DNA from: Streptomyces hokutonensis
GTDB lineage: Bacteria > Actinomycetota > Actinomycetes > Streptomycetales > Streptomycetaceae
Direction: 5' to 3'
Length of the DNA stretch: 64,000 bases
Assembly (NCBI RefSeq): GCF_000376565.1
Contig: NZ_BARG01000086.1
Coordinates: 1 to 64,000, forward strand
Shown here piece after piece: positions 1 through 8,243 of the stretch (position 1 is the first letter of the stretch; each line of letters starts with the position of its first letter). A model generated the notes under the pieces. It saw only the letters and a program-made list of their open reading frames with translations. It was not told the DNA's origin and did no database searches. Made by a program: the position numbers and the translations under genes.

Positions 1-71
1 TTGCCTCGGACCGCGCGAGCTACCTCACCGGTGCCACCCTCGCGGCCGACGGCGGACGTACCGCCGTCTAG
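1..71 (+). CDS. SDR-family oxidoreductase, C-terminal fragment
   Basis: Only the last 22 codons are in the window, read in frame from base 3 and ending at TAG 69-71. The peptide SYLTGATLAADGGRTAV matches the C-terminal block of classical short-chain dehydrogenases (sequence Y-x-T-G-x-x-L-x-x-D-G-G), the part that closes the substrate pocket. The Rossmann motif and catalytic Tyr/Lys lie outside the window, so cofactor and substrate cannot be inferred. The call rests only on this tail. Confidence 0.7.
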   Translation, partial: ASDRASYLTGATLAADGGRTAV

Positions 72-617
72 TACCGCGGCTGCGGAGGTTCACCGGGCTG
101 CTCCCCGCTTCTCTGGGGGGAGAGAGGGGACCCAGGTGCGTCGCCGCCGACCGTCGCTCTGTCGCGTCGGCCGGCGGCGGTGGCCGCTGAAGTCGACGGT
201 TGGCCGCCTCGTAGCAGCAGGTGTCCCGTCCTGTTCATCGGCACCGGCCAGTCGTCAATGGCCGCAGTGGTTGAACGTCCTGGCGCCCGCTCACGCACGG
301 TTGGAGAGTGTGCGAGGACGTCTGGAGCCCATTTGCGGGCCGTGACCGGTGCTATTGGCTCTGGCGGGGAGCGCCGCCTTGGTCGCTTTCTGTCGTGCGG
401 CGGACGGAGGCTGCTCGGCGAGGTGAACGCGTCCCGGAACAAGGCCCGTTGGAGTGTCTGGTGTCGCCGCGCGGGGCGGTCCTTTGCCGCGGCGTGAGGC
501 TCGTGCGCCGGCTGTCGACCACTGGAGATCGAACTCGATGGAAATCGACGGCAACCTTTTCGCCTCGCGCGGCCACTGAGGAGCGGAACACCGGATCGCT
601 CTTCCGAACGGACGCAC
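72..617. other. Intergenic stretch without a supported gene
   Basis: No reading frame here has actinobacterial codon bias together with a recognisable protein; the open frames are GC-driven. A G/C-rich imperfect dyad around 103-134 could be the terminator of the upstream SDR gene but is weak. The rest probably holds the promoter of the expansin-like gene; no clear -10/-35 was recognised. Confidence 0.4.
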
Positions 618-1574
618 ATGCAGGGAACAAGACAGGCCGCGCGACAGCGCAGACGTCGACGCGGACTGATGATGGCCACTACCGCGGTGCTGATCACCGC
701 AGGCTTTCTGGTCTGCCTGGTCGTGGCAATGAAACCCGACCACAAGGCGGACGAGGGGCAGGCCCGCGCCACGTCCGTCGCCGAGTACAAGGGGACCGTG
801 CCGCCTACGTCGCCAGGGCGGAAGCCGTCCACACCGTCCCCGTCCGCCGCCTCCCCGAGCGCCTCAAAGAGCTCTTCGGCCACGCCGACGACCTCCGCCA
901 CCGCACCGACGGCGCGGTCGTCGGCTCGGCCGCGGACGGCTCCCGCCACACCGTCCTTGGCCGGGCGAATCCGGCCCAGGACCACGTACCAGGGAGTCGC
1001 GACCGTCTACCAGGCCGGGGTGGGGGACGGCGCCTGCTCGTACGGGCCGAGCGCCGACATGATGATCGCGGCGATGAACACCACCGACTACGAGACGTCC
1101 AGAGCCTGCGGGGCATACGTGCTCGTTCGGACGGCGAGCGGTGCCTCCGTCACGGTCCGGATCACCAACGAATGTCCGCTGCCTTGTGCGCCCGGTCAAC
1201 TCGACCTCAGCGAACAGGCCTTCGCCAAACTGGTCCCTGTCTCGACGGGCCGGATCGCGATCACCTGGAGCCTGTTGAGCCCCGCCACGGCGGGCACGCT
1301 GTCGATCCGCTACAAGACCGGATCCAGCCCCTACTGGTGCGGCATCCAGGCAATGGGCCACCGCAACCCGCTGGCTCGGCTGGAGGTCCGCGCAGGCGGT
1401 GGCTGGCGCCAACTCGTCCGCACCGACTACAACTACTTCCTTTCCCCCGACGGAAGCGGATGCGGCGGCGCGATCAGGCTCACCGACATCTACGGGGAAC
1501 AACTGACCGTCAACGGGATCGCGCTGCGGCCTGAAGTCGTGCAGCCCACGCGGGTCCAGTTCGCCCGACACTGA
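618..1574 (+). CDS. Membrane-anchored expansin-like protein
   Basis: 318 aa. An arginine-rich N terminus (residues 2-16) precedes one hydrophobic segment (about 19-38). This looks like a signal anchor rather than a cleaved signal, since no AxA site is obvious. A Ser/Thr/Pro/Ala-rich linker (about 60-115) leads into an extracellular module from about residue 122. That module starts with GVATVYQAG and contains GACSYGP and the paired ITNECP/LDLS motifs typical of the six-stranded double-psi barrel of bacterial expansins. The C-terminal third, with PYWCGIQAMGHRNPLARLEV, resembles the expansin D2 binding domain. Family members bind or loosen wall polysaccharide without hydrolysis; the substrate here is unknown. 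The ribosome site is weak. The gene is monocistronic. Confidence 0.8.
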   Translation: MQGTRQAARQRRRRRGLMMATTAVLITAGFLVCLVVAMKPDHKADEGQARATSVAEYKGTVPPTSPGRKPSTPSPSAASPSASKSSSATPTTSATAPTARSSARPRTAPATPSLAGRIRPRTTYQGVATVYQAGVGDGACSYGPSADMMIAAMNTTDYETSRACGAYVLVRTASGASVTVRITNECPLPCAPGQLDLSEQAFAKLVPVSTGRIAITWSLLSPATAGTLSIRYKTGSSPYWCGIQAMGHRNPLARLEVRAGGGWRQLVRTDYNYFLSPDGSGCGGAIRLTDIYGEQLTVNGIALRPEVVQPTRVQFARH

Positions 1575-1607
1575 CTCGCCCGCCGATTCCGTCGGCCTTC
1601 GGTGTTC

Positions 1608-1845
1608 CGACGGGATCGGCGGGGGTTTCCGGCGCCGAGTTCGAGGATGAGCAGGCGGGCGCCGGCGGGGGAATCCGGCCAGTCCTGGAGGCGGCGGCCC
1701 GCGGGGAGACAGGGGTCGTCGACGCACTCGGGGCCGATACGGACGTTGATCTCGACCCGGCCGCCGCAGTTCGGGCGGGTGGGCAAGGGGCCGGTCGCGG
1801 CGCCGGTGGTCGGGTCGTACGAGGCAAGTAGGTGTGCGACGAGGC
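1608..1845 (-). pseudogene. Sir2/NAD-deacetylase-like remnant
   Basis: On the minus strand an open stretch reads LPTRPNCGGRVEINVRIGPE followed by ARLLILELGAG. This resembles the zinc-knuckle/strand region (C-x-x-C-G-G-x-x-R-x-N-V) and the L-x-L-E-L-G-A-G strand of Sir2-fold proteins. The first cysteine of the knuckle is replaced (TRPNC), the N-terminal NAD-binding half is missing, and the frame runs past the family's usual end into the expansin gene. I read it as a truncated fragment. The similarity is by eye and short, so the family is tentative. Confidence 0.35.
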
Positions 1846-2124
1846 GACCACGCCCGCCGGCGGCCCCGCCCCCGAACCCGACGCCACCTACCTGCGCTTC
1901 CGTGACGCGGCGGAGAGGGACTTCGCCCGCACCCGCCGGGTCGAGGACTGCGCCGAAGCGCTCGGCTACTCGGCCCGCACCCTCGCCGCGGCCGGCCGGG
2001 GCGCCAAGGAGTTCATCGACCGTCGCGTCGTCCTCAAGCCAAGCGTCTCCTGGCCCACAAAGATCACAAGGGCCAGATCCCGATCGCGTTCCGTGACACG
2101 GTCCGCGGGCACGGCCCGAGTTGA
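1832..2124 (+). pseudogene. AraC-family regulator remnant (frameshifted)
   Basis: From GTG 1832 the frame reads DATYLRFRDAAERDFARTRR, then AEALGYSARTL and GAKEFIDRRVVL, the first helix-turn-helix of an AraC/XylS regulator. At about 2040 the reading continues one base out of frame as AKRLLAH, and after a gap as IAFRDTVRG, which corresponds to the family's C-terminal end, with a stop at 2122-2124. Most of the second helix-turn-helix and all of the N-terminal domain are missing. It abuts the Sir2-like remnant, so this looks like a deletion junction between two dead genes. Confidence 0.6.
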
Positions 2125-2329
2125 GAGCCGCGAGAGGCCGTACCGGTGCGCCGTGGTGCAGCTGTGCCCCCAGCGAATCGTGGGAGCACTTTCGGTCATT
2201 GATCTGACTCCCCGTCAGTTCTCGGTATTCTCCCCCGGCCCCCACAGGCGAGGCGGCAACAGTGAGGCTCCGGCCCAGGACAAGGGCCCGTGAGCCGCAG
2301 TCTGCCGTCCCCTCATGCCTGAGGAAGCC

Positions 2330-3619
2330 ATGACTCCCACCCCCCACCTCGCCGAACACGCCGCTCGTGTGGAGCGTCCCGCCCCCTTTCAGCCCGTCGA
2401 ACACTCGCTTCTCGCGCACGCCGGGACCACGACGGTGGACATCGTGGTCCCGGTCTACAACGAGGAACGCGCCCTGCCCGGGTGCCTGCGTACCCTCCAC
2501 GCCCGCCTGTCCCAGGGCTTCCCGTTTCCCTGGCGGATCACCGTCGCCGACAACGCGAGCACCGACGAAACCCTGGCCACCGCCCATCGTCTCGCGGACG
2601 AACTGCCCGGTGTCTGCGTCGTCCACCTGGACCGCAAGGGCCGGGGACTCGCGCTGCGCACGGTCTGGGGGGCCAGCGACGCGGACATCGTGGCGTACAT
2701 GGACGTGGACCTCTCCACCGGCCTCGACGGGCTGCTCCCGCTGGTCGCGCCCCTGGCCAGCGGCCACTCGGACCTCGCGATCGGCTCCCGGCTGGCTCCC
2801 GGCGCACGTACGGTGCGCGGGCCGCGCCGCGAGTTCGTCTCCCGCTGCTACAACGGCATCATCCGGCTCACCCACGGTGTCCGCTTCACCGACGCCCAGT
2901 GCGGATTCAAGGCGGCCCGCACGGAGGTGCTCCGGCCGCTGCTGGAAGTGACCCGCGACGACGCGTGGTTCTTCGACACCGAACTGCTGCTGCTCGCCGA
3001 GCACAACGGACTGCGGATCCACGAGGTCCCGGTCGACTGGGTCGAGGACATCGACACCCGGGTGGACGTGGTGAGCACCGCCAGGCAGGACCTGCAGGGC
3101 CTGTGGCGCATGGCGCGGCTCAAGGCGTCCGGCGACGCCCGGGTCGAGGTGGTGCCGCGTCCCGAGCCGGCCGCGGAGCACCCCGACGCCGTCCTCGCAC
3201 CCTCCACGGGACGCGGTGCGCTGTCGTGGGAGGTCGGCTGTTTCGTCGCGATCGGTGTCGTCTCCACGGCCGGACAGGCCTTGCTGTACTGGCTGCTGCG
3301 CGGCTGGTGGTCTCCGGCCGTCGCCAACCTGATCTCACTGTTCGTCCTCACCGTCCTGAACACCGAGGCGAACCGGCGCCTCACCTTCCGGCACTCCACC
3401 TCCCCGCCCGCCCGTGTGCACCTCGGCGCAGGGGGCCTGTTCGTGCTCGGCTACGTGGTCACGTCCGCGGCGGTGCTGTGGTTCAAGTGGCTCGATCCCG
3501 GCGCCTCACCGGCCACGGAGACCGCGGTCCTCACCACCGCCTCCGTAGCGGTCACCTGCGTCCGCTTCGCCGTTCTGCGACTGGCGGTCTTCGCCGCCCC
3601 CCGTAGCCGTAACCGTTGA
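2330..3619 (+). CDS. GT2 glycosyltransferase fused to GtrA membrane domain
   Basis: 429 aa from ATG 2330, chosen over ATG 2315 because GAGGAAG lies just before it. Residues about 30-260 are a dolichyl-phosphate-mannose-synthase-type GT-A domain, with DIVVPVYNEE, DNASTDET and the metal-binding MDVDLSTG (DxD variant). Residues about 295-425 form four hydrophobic helices of the GtrA/DPMS type. Family members move sugar from a nucleotide donor to a polyprenyl phosphate and help flip it. The gene overlaps or abuts the GT39 gene downstream, so the lipid-linked sugar is probably the donor used by that enzyme. This resembles the Bacillus ykcC-ykcB pairing (family knowledge). Confidence 0.88.
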   Translation: MTPTPHLAEHAARVERPAPFQPVEHSLLAHAGTTTVDIVVPVYNEERALPGCLRTLHARLSQGFPFPWRITVADNASTDETLATAHRLADELPGVCVVHLDRKGRGLALRTVWGASDADIVAYMDVDLSTGLDGLLPLVAPLASGHSDLAIGSRLAPGARTVRGPRREFVSRCYNGIIRLTHGVRFTDAQCGFKAARTEVLRPLLEVTRDDAWFFDTELLLLAEHNGLRIHEVPVDWVEDIDTRVDVVSTARQDLQGLWRMARLKASGDARVEVVPRPEPAAEHPDAVLAPSTGRGALSWEVGCFVAIGVVSTAGQALLYWLLRGWWSPAVANLISLFVLTVLNTEANRRLTFRHSTSPPARVHLGAGGLFVLGYVVTSAAVLWFKWLDPGASPATETAVLTTASVAVTCVRFAVLRLAVFAAPRSRNR

Positions 3620-3636
3620 CGAGAGCGAATCCCCAC

Positions 3637-5898
3637 ATGAGCAACCACGCGCACATCAGGCCCGCACCGGCGGCGTCGGCACCCGACGAGAAGCGCGCGC
3701 ATACGACTACGGCCGTCCGCCGGCTCCCCGGCTGGGCAGCACCCGCCGCGCTCGGAGCCGTCCTCGTCCTCGCGGCCGTTCTGTACGGCTGGGCGCTGAA
3801 CTCCCTCGGCTGGGGGAACAGTTACTACTCGGCCGCCGTGAAGTCGATGGGTAAGAACTGGACCAACTTCCTCTTCGGCTCCTTCGATCCCGCGGGCGTG
3901 ATCACGGTCGACAAACCGCCCGCCGCGCTGTGGCCGCAGGTGATCAGCAGCAAGATCTTCGGGATGCACGGCTGGGCGCTGATCCTCCCGCAACTCCTCG
4001 AAGGAGTGGCCGGGGTGCTGGTGCTGCACCGCACGGTGCGCCGCTGGGCGGGGGAGGCGGCGGCACTCGTCGCGGCCCTGGTGCTCACGCTGACGCCCAT
4101 CACCGTGGCCATCAACCGGGACAACAACCCCGACACACTGTTGATACTCCTTCTGGTGTCGGCGGCGTACGCGCTCACCCGCGCGCTGCAGGCCGAGGGC
4201 AGGGCCGCGACCTGGTGGCTGTGCGCGAGCGGGTTTCTGATCGGGTGCGGATTCCTCACCAAAATGCTCGCCGCCTGGATGGTCGTTCCCGCGTTCGCCG
4301 TCGCCTGGCTCGTGGGAGGAAGCGGCGCCTGGATACCGCGAGTGCGGCGTCTGCTGGGCGCGGCGGCCATCCTGGCGGCGTCCTCCCTGTGGTGGGTCGC
4401 CATGGTCGACTGGTGGCCGGGCGACCGTCCCTACATCGGTGGCAGCAAGGACGGCTCGGCCTGGGACCTCGTGATCGGCTACAACGGGCTGGGGAGGGTC
4501 TTCGGTTCCAGCGACGGAACGCCCCAGGGGATGGGCGGATCAGGCGGCGGATTCGCCGGCGGATTCGGCGGCCAACCCGGCCTCAGCCGTCTGTTCGAGG
4601 CGCAAGTGGGCGGTCAGATCAGTTGGTTGCTGCCGGTCTGCGGGCTGGCTCTGGTCGTCGCCGTCGTCGGCGCGGTACTGCACCGACGCGGCAGGCTGTC
4701 GGACACGGCTGTACTGCCGGCCTCCGGCTGGCTGCTGTGGGGGACCTGGCTGGTGGTCTGCGCGGCCGTGTTCTCGACCCAGAAGGGCATCTTCCACCCC
4801 TACTACACCACTCAACTCGCCCCGGCGATCGCCGCGTTGTGCGGCGGACTGACGGCCGCCCTGGTCCGTGTCCACCGCGCCGGCCTGCGCTGGGCGCCTC
4901 CGGTCGGTGTGGCCGCGGTCGTGGTGAGCGTGGCCTGGGCCGTGGTGCTGATCCGCCGGGAGCCCGACTGGAACGGCTGGCTGGTGTGGCCCGTGCTGTT
5001 GATCGCCTGCGCCGCGGTCGTTCTGCTGGTGCTCTCACGACGCCGTGGCCGGCTGCTGACGGTCGCCGGCTGTGCCGCCGTCGCCTCGGTGCTGCTGGCG
5101 CCGGGAGCGTGGGCGGTGACCGTACCCGCCTCGACCGGCATGGGGGGTTCCAACCCGACGGCCGGTCCGACGACGCTCGGATTCGGCGGTGGCGGCGCCA
5201 TGCCCCGGCAGAGCGGGAACAGCGGCGACCTTCCCTCGGGCATGCCGTCCGGGATGCCGTCGAACGTGCCGGGCCTCCCCGGCGGTGGTGCCTCTTCGGG
5301 ACAGACCGCTGAACCCCCGTCCGGCGGAATGCCCTCCGGCATGCCCACCGGGGGAGGGAACGGCATACCCGGTGCACCCGGGGAAGCGGGCTCGAACGAT
5401 CGCGGCACACCCTCGTTCCCGGGTGCCGGTTCGGGAACGGCCCCTGGTGGGGGCCGCGGCTTCGGCGATGGAGACCTCACCGCCGACCAGCGCAAGATCA
5501 TCCGCTACGCCGTCGAGCAGGCACCTGACGCACGCATCAAGCTCGCCGTCGAGGGCGGTGCCCTCAGCGCCAGCGCCTTCATCCTCGGCACCGACGAGAC
5601 CGTCATCGCCATGGGTGGCTTCACCAACAGCGACAACTCGCCGTCGGTGGCCGAGTTGGAGAAATGGACCAAGGACGGCGAACTACGCTACATCCTGGGT
5701 TCCAACACGAACGGCGGCAGCGCGCCGGGCCTGTCCGGCGGATACACGAAGCAGCGCTCCGACTGGATCGCCGAGAACTGCACCAAGGTTCCGGCGTCGG
5801 CATACGGCGGCACCTCCGACACGTCGGCGCAGAACAGCGGCGGTGGTGTGATGGGGTTCGGAGGAAGCAACGTGCTCTACGACTGCGCCGCCAAGTAG
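3637..5898 (+). CDS. GT39-type membrane glycosyltransferase
   Basis: 753 aa from ATG 3637 (GAGAG upstream); a TTG at 3616 overlapping the previous stop is an alternative. The N-terminal half is a polytopic ArnT/PMT-type GT-C domain. It has an early extracytoplasmic acidic loop (near SLGWGNSYYSAAVKSM), VDKPPAALW and the NRDNNPDT motif, followed by about ten membrane helices. Residues about 500-600 are a low-complexity Gly/Pro/Met/Ser linker with repeated PSGMPSGMP units. The C-terminal domain (about 615-753) is soluble, probably extracytoplasmic, and ends with a conserved-looking paired-cysteine region (AENCTKV ... LYDCAAK). Expected role: transfer of a polyprenyl-linked sugar to a surface acceptor. 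It is probably cotranscribed with the two-component genes downstream. Confidence 0.88.
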   Translation: MSNHAHIRPAPAASAPDEKRAHTTTAVRRLPGWAAPAALGAVLVLAAVLYGWALNSLGWGNSYYSAAVKSMGKNWTNFLFGSFDPAGVITVDKPPAALWPQVISSKIFGMHGWALILPQLLEGVAGVLVLHRTVRRWAGEAAALVAALVLTLTPITVAINRDNNPDTLLILLLVSAAYALTRALQAEGRAATWWLCASGFLIGCGFLTKMLAAWMVVPAFAVAWLVGGSGAWIPRVRRLLGAAAILAASSLWWVAMVDWWPGDRPYIGGSKDGSAWDLVIGYNGLGRVFGSSDGTPQGMGGSGGGFAGGFGGQPGLSRLFEAQVGGQISWLLPVCGLALVVAVVGAVLHRRGRLSDTAVLPASGWLLWGTWLVVCAAVFSTQKGIFHPYYTTQLAPAIAALCGGLTAALVRVHRAGLRWAPPVGVAAVVVSVAWAVVLIRREPDWNGWLVWPVLLIACAAVVLLVLSRRRGRLLTVAGCAAVASVLLAPGAWAVTVPASTGMGGSNPTAGPTTLGFGGGGAMPRQSGNSGDLPSGMPSGMPSNVPGLPGGGASSGQTAEPPSGGMPSGMPTGGGNGIPGAPGEAGSNDRGTPSFPGAGSGTAPGGGRGFGDGDLTADQRKIIRYAVEQAPDARIKLAVEGGALSASAFILGTDETVIAMGGFTNSDNSPSVAELEKWTKDGELRYILGSNTNGGSAPGLSGGYTKQRSDWIAENCTKVPASAYGGTSDTSAQNSGGGVMGFGGSNVLYDCAAK

Positions 5899-5947
5899 CC
5901 GTCGCCCGAGCGACGGCCGCCGCACGGCAGAACGGACCAGCAGACGC

Positions 5948-6691
5948 ATGACCGAGCAGCTCACAGCAGCGCGGCCGCGACGTCGACTCCTCGTGGTCGA
6001 GGACGAGCCCAGCATCCGCACCCTGTTGGAGGCAACGCTCCGCCTGACCGGATACGAGGTGCGCAGCACCGACACCGGACAGGCGGCCCTCCTGGAGATC
6101 GAACGCCTGGAACCGCATCTGGTGCTGCTGGACGTGATGCTGCCCGACCTGGACGGCTTCGAGGTGACCCGCAGACTGCGGGCGGCGGGCAACGACTGTC
6201 CGATCCTGTTCCTGACCGCCCGCACCGGCACCGACGACCGCATCACCGGACTCAGTGCCGGCGGGGACGACTACGTCGCCAAACCCTTCAGCATCGAGGA
6301 GGTGCTGCTGCGCATCGAGGCCATCCTGCGCCGCACCGCGCCGGCCACCGAATGGCAGGCGGTGGAGAGCGTTCTGCGCTACGCCGACCTCGAACTCGAC
6401 GAGGGCGCGCACGAGGTGCACCGCGCGGGGCAGTACATCGCCCTGTCGCCCACCGAGTTCAAACTCCTGGCCTACCTCCTGTCGAACGCGGGCCAGGTGG
6501 TGAGCAAGGTCCAGATCCTCGACCACGTCTGGAGCTACGACTTCGCGGGCGACTCCCGGATCATCGAGACGTACGTCAGGTACCTGCGCAGGAAGATCGA
6601 CTGCTTCGAGCCGCCGCTGATCCACACCGTGCGCGGTGTCGGCTACTGTCTCCGGCGTCCCCGCGACCACGCAGGGGCGCCGGACCAGTGA
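5948..6691 (+). CDS. OmpR-family response regulator
   Basis: 247 aa. The receiver domain spans residues 13-125, with acidic pair E18-D19, phosphoacceptor D62 (LLDVMLPD), the T switch in FLTART and K in YVAKPF. The winged-helix output domain (about 150-238) contains LSPTEFKLLAYLL and the recognition segment SRIIETYVRYLRRKID. It shares a 4-base GTGA overlap with the kinase gene and follows the glycosyltransferase pair by 49 bases. It therefore probably controls the surface glycosylation genes and its own operon. All catalytic residues are present. Confidence 0.95.
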   Translation: MTEQLTAARPRRRLLVVEDEPSIRTLLEATLRLTGYEVRSTDTGQAALLEIERLEPHLVLLDVMLPDLDGFEVTRRLRAAGNDCPILFLTARTGTDDRITGLSAGGDDYVAKPFSIEEVLLRIEAILRRTAPATEWQAVESVLRYADLELDEGAHEVHRAGQYIALSPTEFKLLAYLLSNAGQVVSKVQILDHVWSYDFAGDSRIIETYVRYLRRKIDCFEPPLIHTVRGVGYCLRRPRDHAGAPDQ

Positions 6692-8208
6692 CCCGCTTCC
6701 TGCCCCGGCCGCCCAAGTCGGTGCGGCGGCGCCTGATCCTCGGCGCCACCCTGCTCGCCACCGTGGCGGTCCTGACCTCCCAGGCGATCGGCTACGTGGT
6801 CCTTCGCTCCTGGCTGCTGGACCGCGTCGACGCGCAGCTCGTCGAGTTCCATCCACCGGATCCCGCCTACTACGACGCGCTCCGGGACACGCTCCCGGCC
6901 CCGGGAGCACGGCAGGACGTGCTCCCCTCGGACTTCCACATCTACTTCTACGACTCCTCCGGGGCCCACCTGCACAACTCCCTGGGCTCCGCGACCAGGC
7001 CAGGACCTCGGCTGGCCGATCACGCGAAGGACCTCGGGCTGCGGGACGGGCACCCCGAGACCGTGTCCGCCGTCAGCGGTGACGGCCGCTGGCGGGTGCT
7101 GCTGAACCCTGGTCCGGACGGCATGAGCGCGGTGGTCGCCCTTCCGCTCGACACCGTCGACGGCGCCACCTCGAAACTCCTGTGGCTGAACGCCGTGTTA
7201 CTGGCCGTCACGGTCGTCGCCCTGATCGCCCTGGGCCGATGGGTGGTTCGGCTGGGACTCCTGCCCCTGACCAGGATGGAACGGACGGCTCAGGACATCA
7301 CCGCGGGCCGGCTCGATCTTCGGTTGGCCGACACCGACGCGCGTACCGAGATCGGACGGCTCGGACGGGTCCTGAACTCCATGCTCGACCGCCTGCAGAA
7401 GGCGCTGTTGGCGCGGGAGACCTCGGAGGCCCGCCTGCGCCGGTTCGTCGCCGATGCCGGACACGAGCTGCGCACTCCGCTCACCGCCATCCAGGGCTAC
7501 GCCCAACTCGGCCTCCGACCGGAACCGCGTTCGGCCCGCGAACAGAACGAGGCCAACCGGTTCATCGCCCAGAACGCGGAACGCATGAGCCTGCTCGTCG
7601 ACGACCTCCAGTTGCTCGCGACCCTGGACAAAGAACCCTCCTACCGCAGGGAGCGGGTCGACCTGCTGTCCCTCGCGGCGGACGCCGTCAGCGCCGCCGC
7701 CGTCCACAGCGAGTCCCATCCCGTCGGCCTCGGCCCGCTGCACACCCCGGCGGACCCCACCGGGGCGGAGGAACTCGACGTCGCGGAGACTGTCGGCGAC
7801 CCGCACCGACTGGGTCAGATCGTGGAGAACCTGCTCTCCAACGCCCGTATCCACACCCCGCCGGGCACCCGCGTCCAGGTGCGCGTCGGCACGACCGAGG
7901 CGGGTCCCGGAACCGGCGGTACGGACCGGCCCGGACGCACCACCGCCTCGCGTCCCCTGCCGGAGGGGCTGCCGGTCAGCGTGATCGAGGTGGCGGACGA
8001 CGGACCCGGCCTCGAACCCGTCGAAGCCAAGCTCGTTTTCGAGCGCTTCTACCGCGCCGACCCCGCCCGCTCCCGCATCCACGGCGGCAGCGGCCTCGGC
8101 CTGGCCATCGCCGCGACCATCGCCGAAGGACACGGCGGCCGTCTCGAACTCGACACGGCCCCCGGGCGGGGCTGCGTCTTCCGCCTGGTCCTGCCCGCGG
8201 TCGACTAA
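6688..8208 (+). CDS. HAMP-containing sensor histidine kinase
   Basis: 506 aa from GTG 6688, overlapping the regulator stop (GTGA). The first transmembrane helix is at about 13-35, followed by an extracytoplasmic sensor to about residue 165, a second helix (about 168-190), a HAMP linker, a HisKA box with H259 in DAGHELRTPLTA, and a HATPase domain with N-box ENLLSNARIH, G1 DDGPGL and G2 GSGLGL. The ATPase domain carries an unusual Gly/Thr/Pro-rich insert between N-box and G1. A TTA leucine codon occurs at 7198-7200 (residue 171). In Streptomyces such codons make translation depend on the bldA tRNA, so signalling may be delayed in development. Confidence 0.93.
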   Translation: MTRFLPRPPKSVRRRLILGATLLATVAVLTSQAIGYVVLRSWLLDRVDAQLVEFHPPDPAYYDALRDTLPAPGARQDVLPSDFHIYFYDSSGAHLHNSLGSATRPGPRLADHAKDLGLRDGHPETVSAVSGDGRWRVLLNPGPDGMSAVVALPLDTVDGATSKLLWLNAVLLAVTVVALIALGRWVVRLGLLPLTRMERTAQDITAGRLDLRLADTDARTEIGRLGRVLNSMLDRLQKALLARETSEARLRRFVADAGHELRTPLTAIQGYAQLGLRPEPRSAREQNEANRFIAQNAERMSLLVDDLQLLATLDKEPSYRRERVDLLSLAADAVSAAAVHSESHPVGLGPLHTPADPTGAEELDVAETVGDPHRLGQIVENLLSNARIHTPPGTRVQVRVGTTEAGPGTGGTDRPGRTTASRPLPEGLPVSVIEVADDGPGLEPVEAKLVFERFYRADPARSRIHGGSGLGLAIAATIAEGHGGRLELDTAPGRGCVFRLVLPAVD

Positions 8209-8227
8209 CGACAGGGGGCGACAGAGA

Positions 8228-8243
8228 CCGCTGCGGTCAGCGG
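8228..8243. terminator. Short hairpin between convergent genes
   Basis: CCGCTG / CGGT loop / CAGCGG forms a perfect 6-bp stem. It sits in the 28-base gap between the histidine kinase stop and the converging symporter stop, overlapping the latter. It could end transcription from both sides. There is no U-tract, as is common in actinobacteria. Confidence 0.4.

Noticed and set aside
1490..3181. 563-codon minus-strand open frame over the GT2-GtrA gene
   Set aside because: Antisense shadow of a well-supported gene. Only its 3' part (1608-1845) resembles a protein, and that is listed as a remnant.
5211..5470. Possible tandem DNA repeat in the GT39 gene
   Set aside because: The repeats encode an irregular Gly/Pro/Met/Ser linker and are not exact at DNA level, so they are part of the protein.
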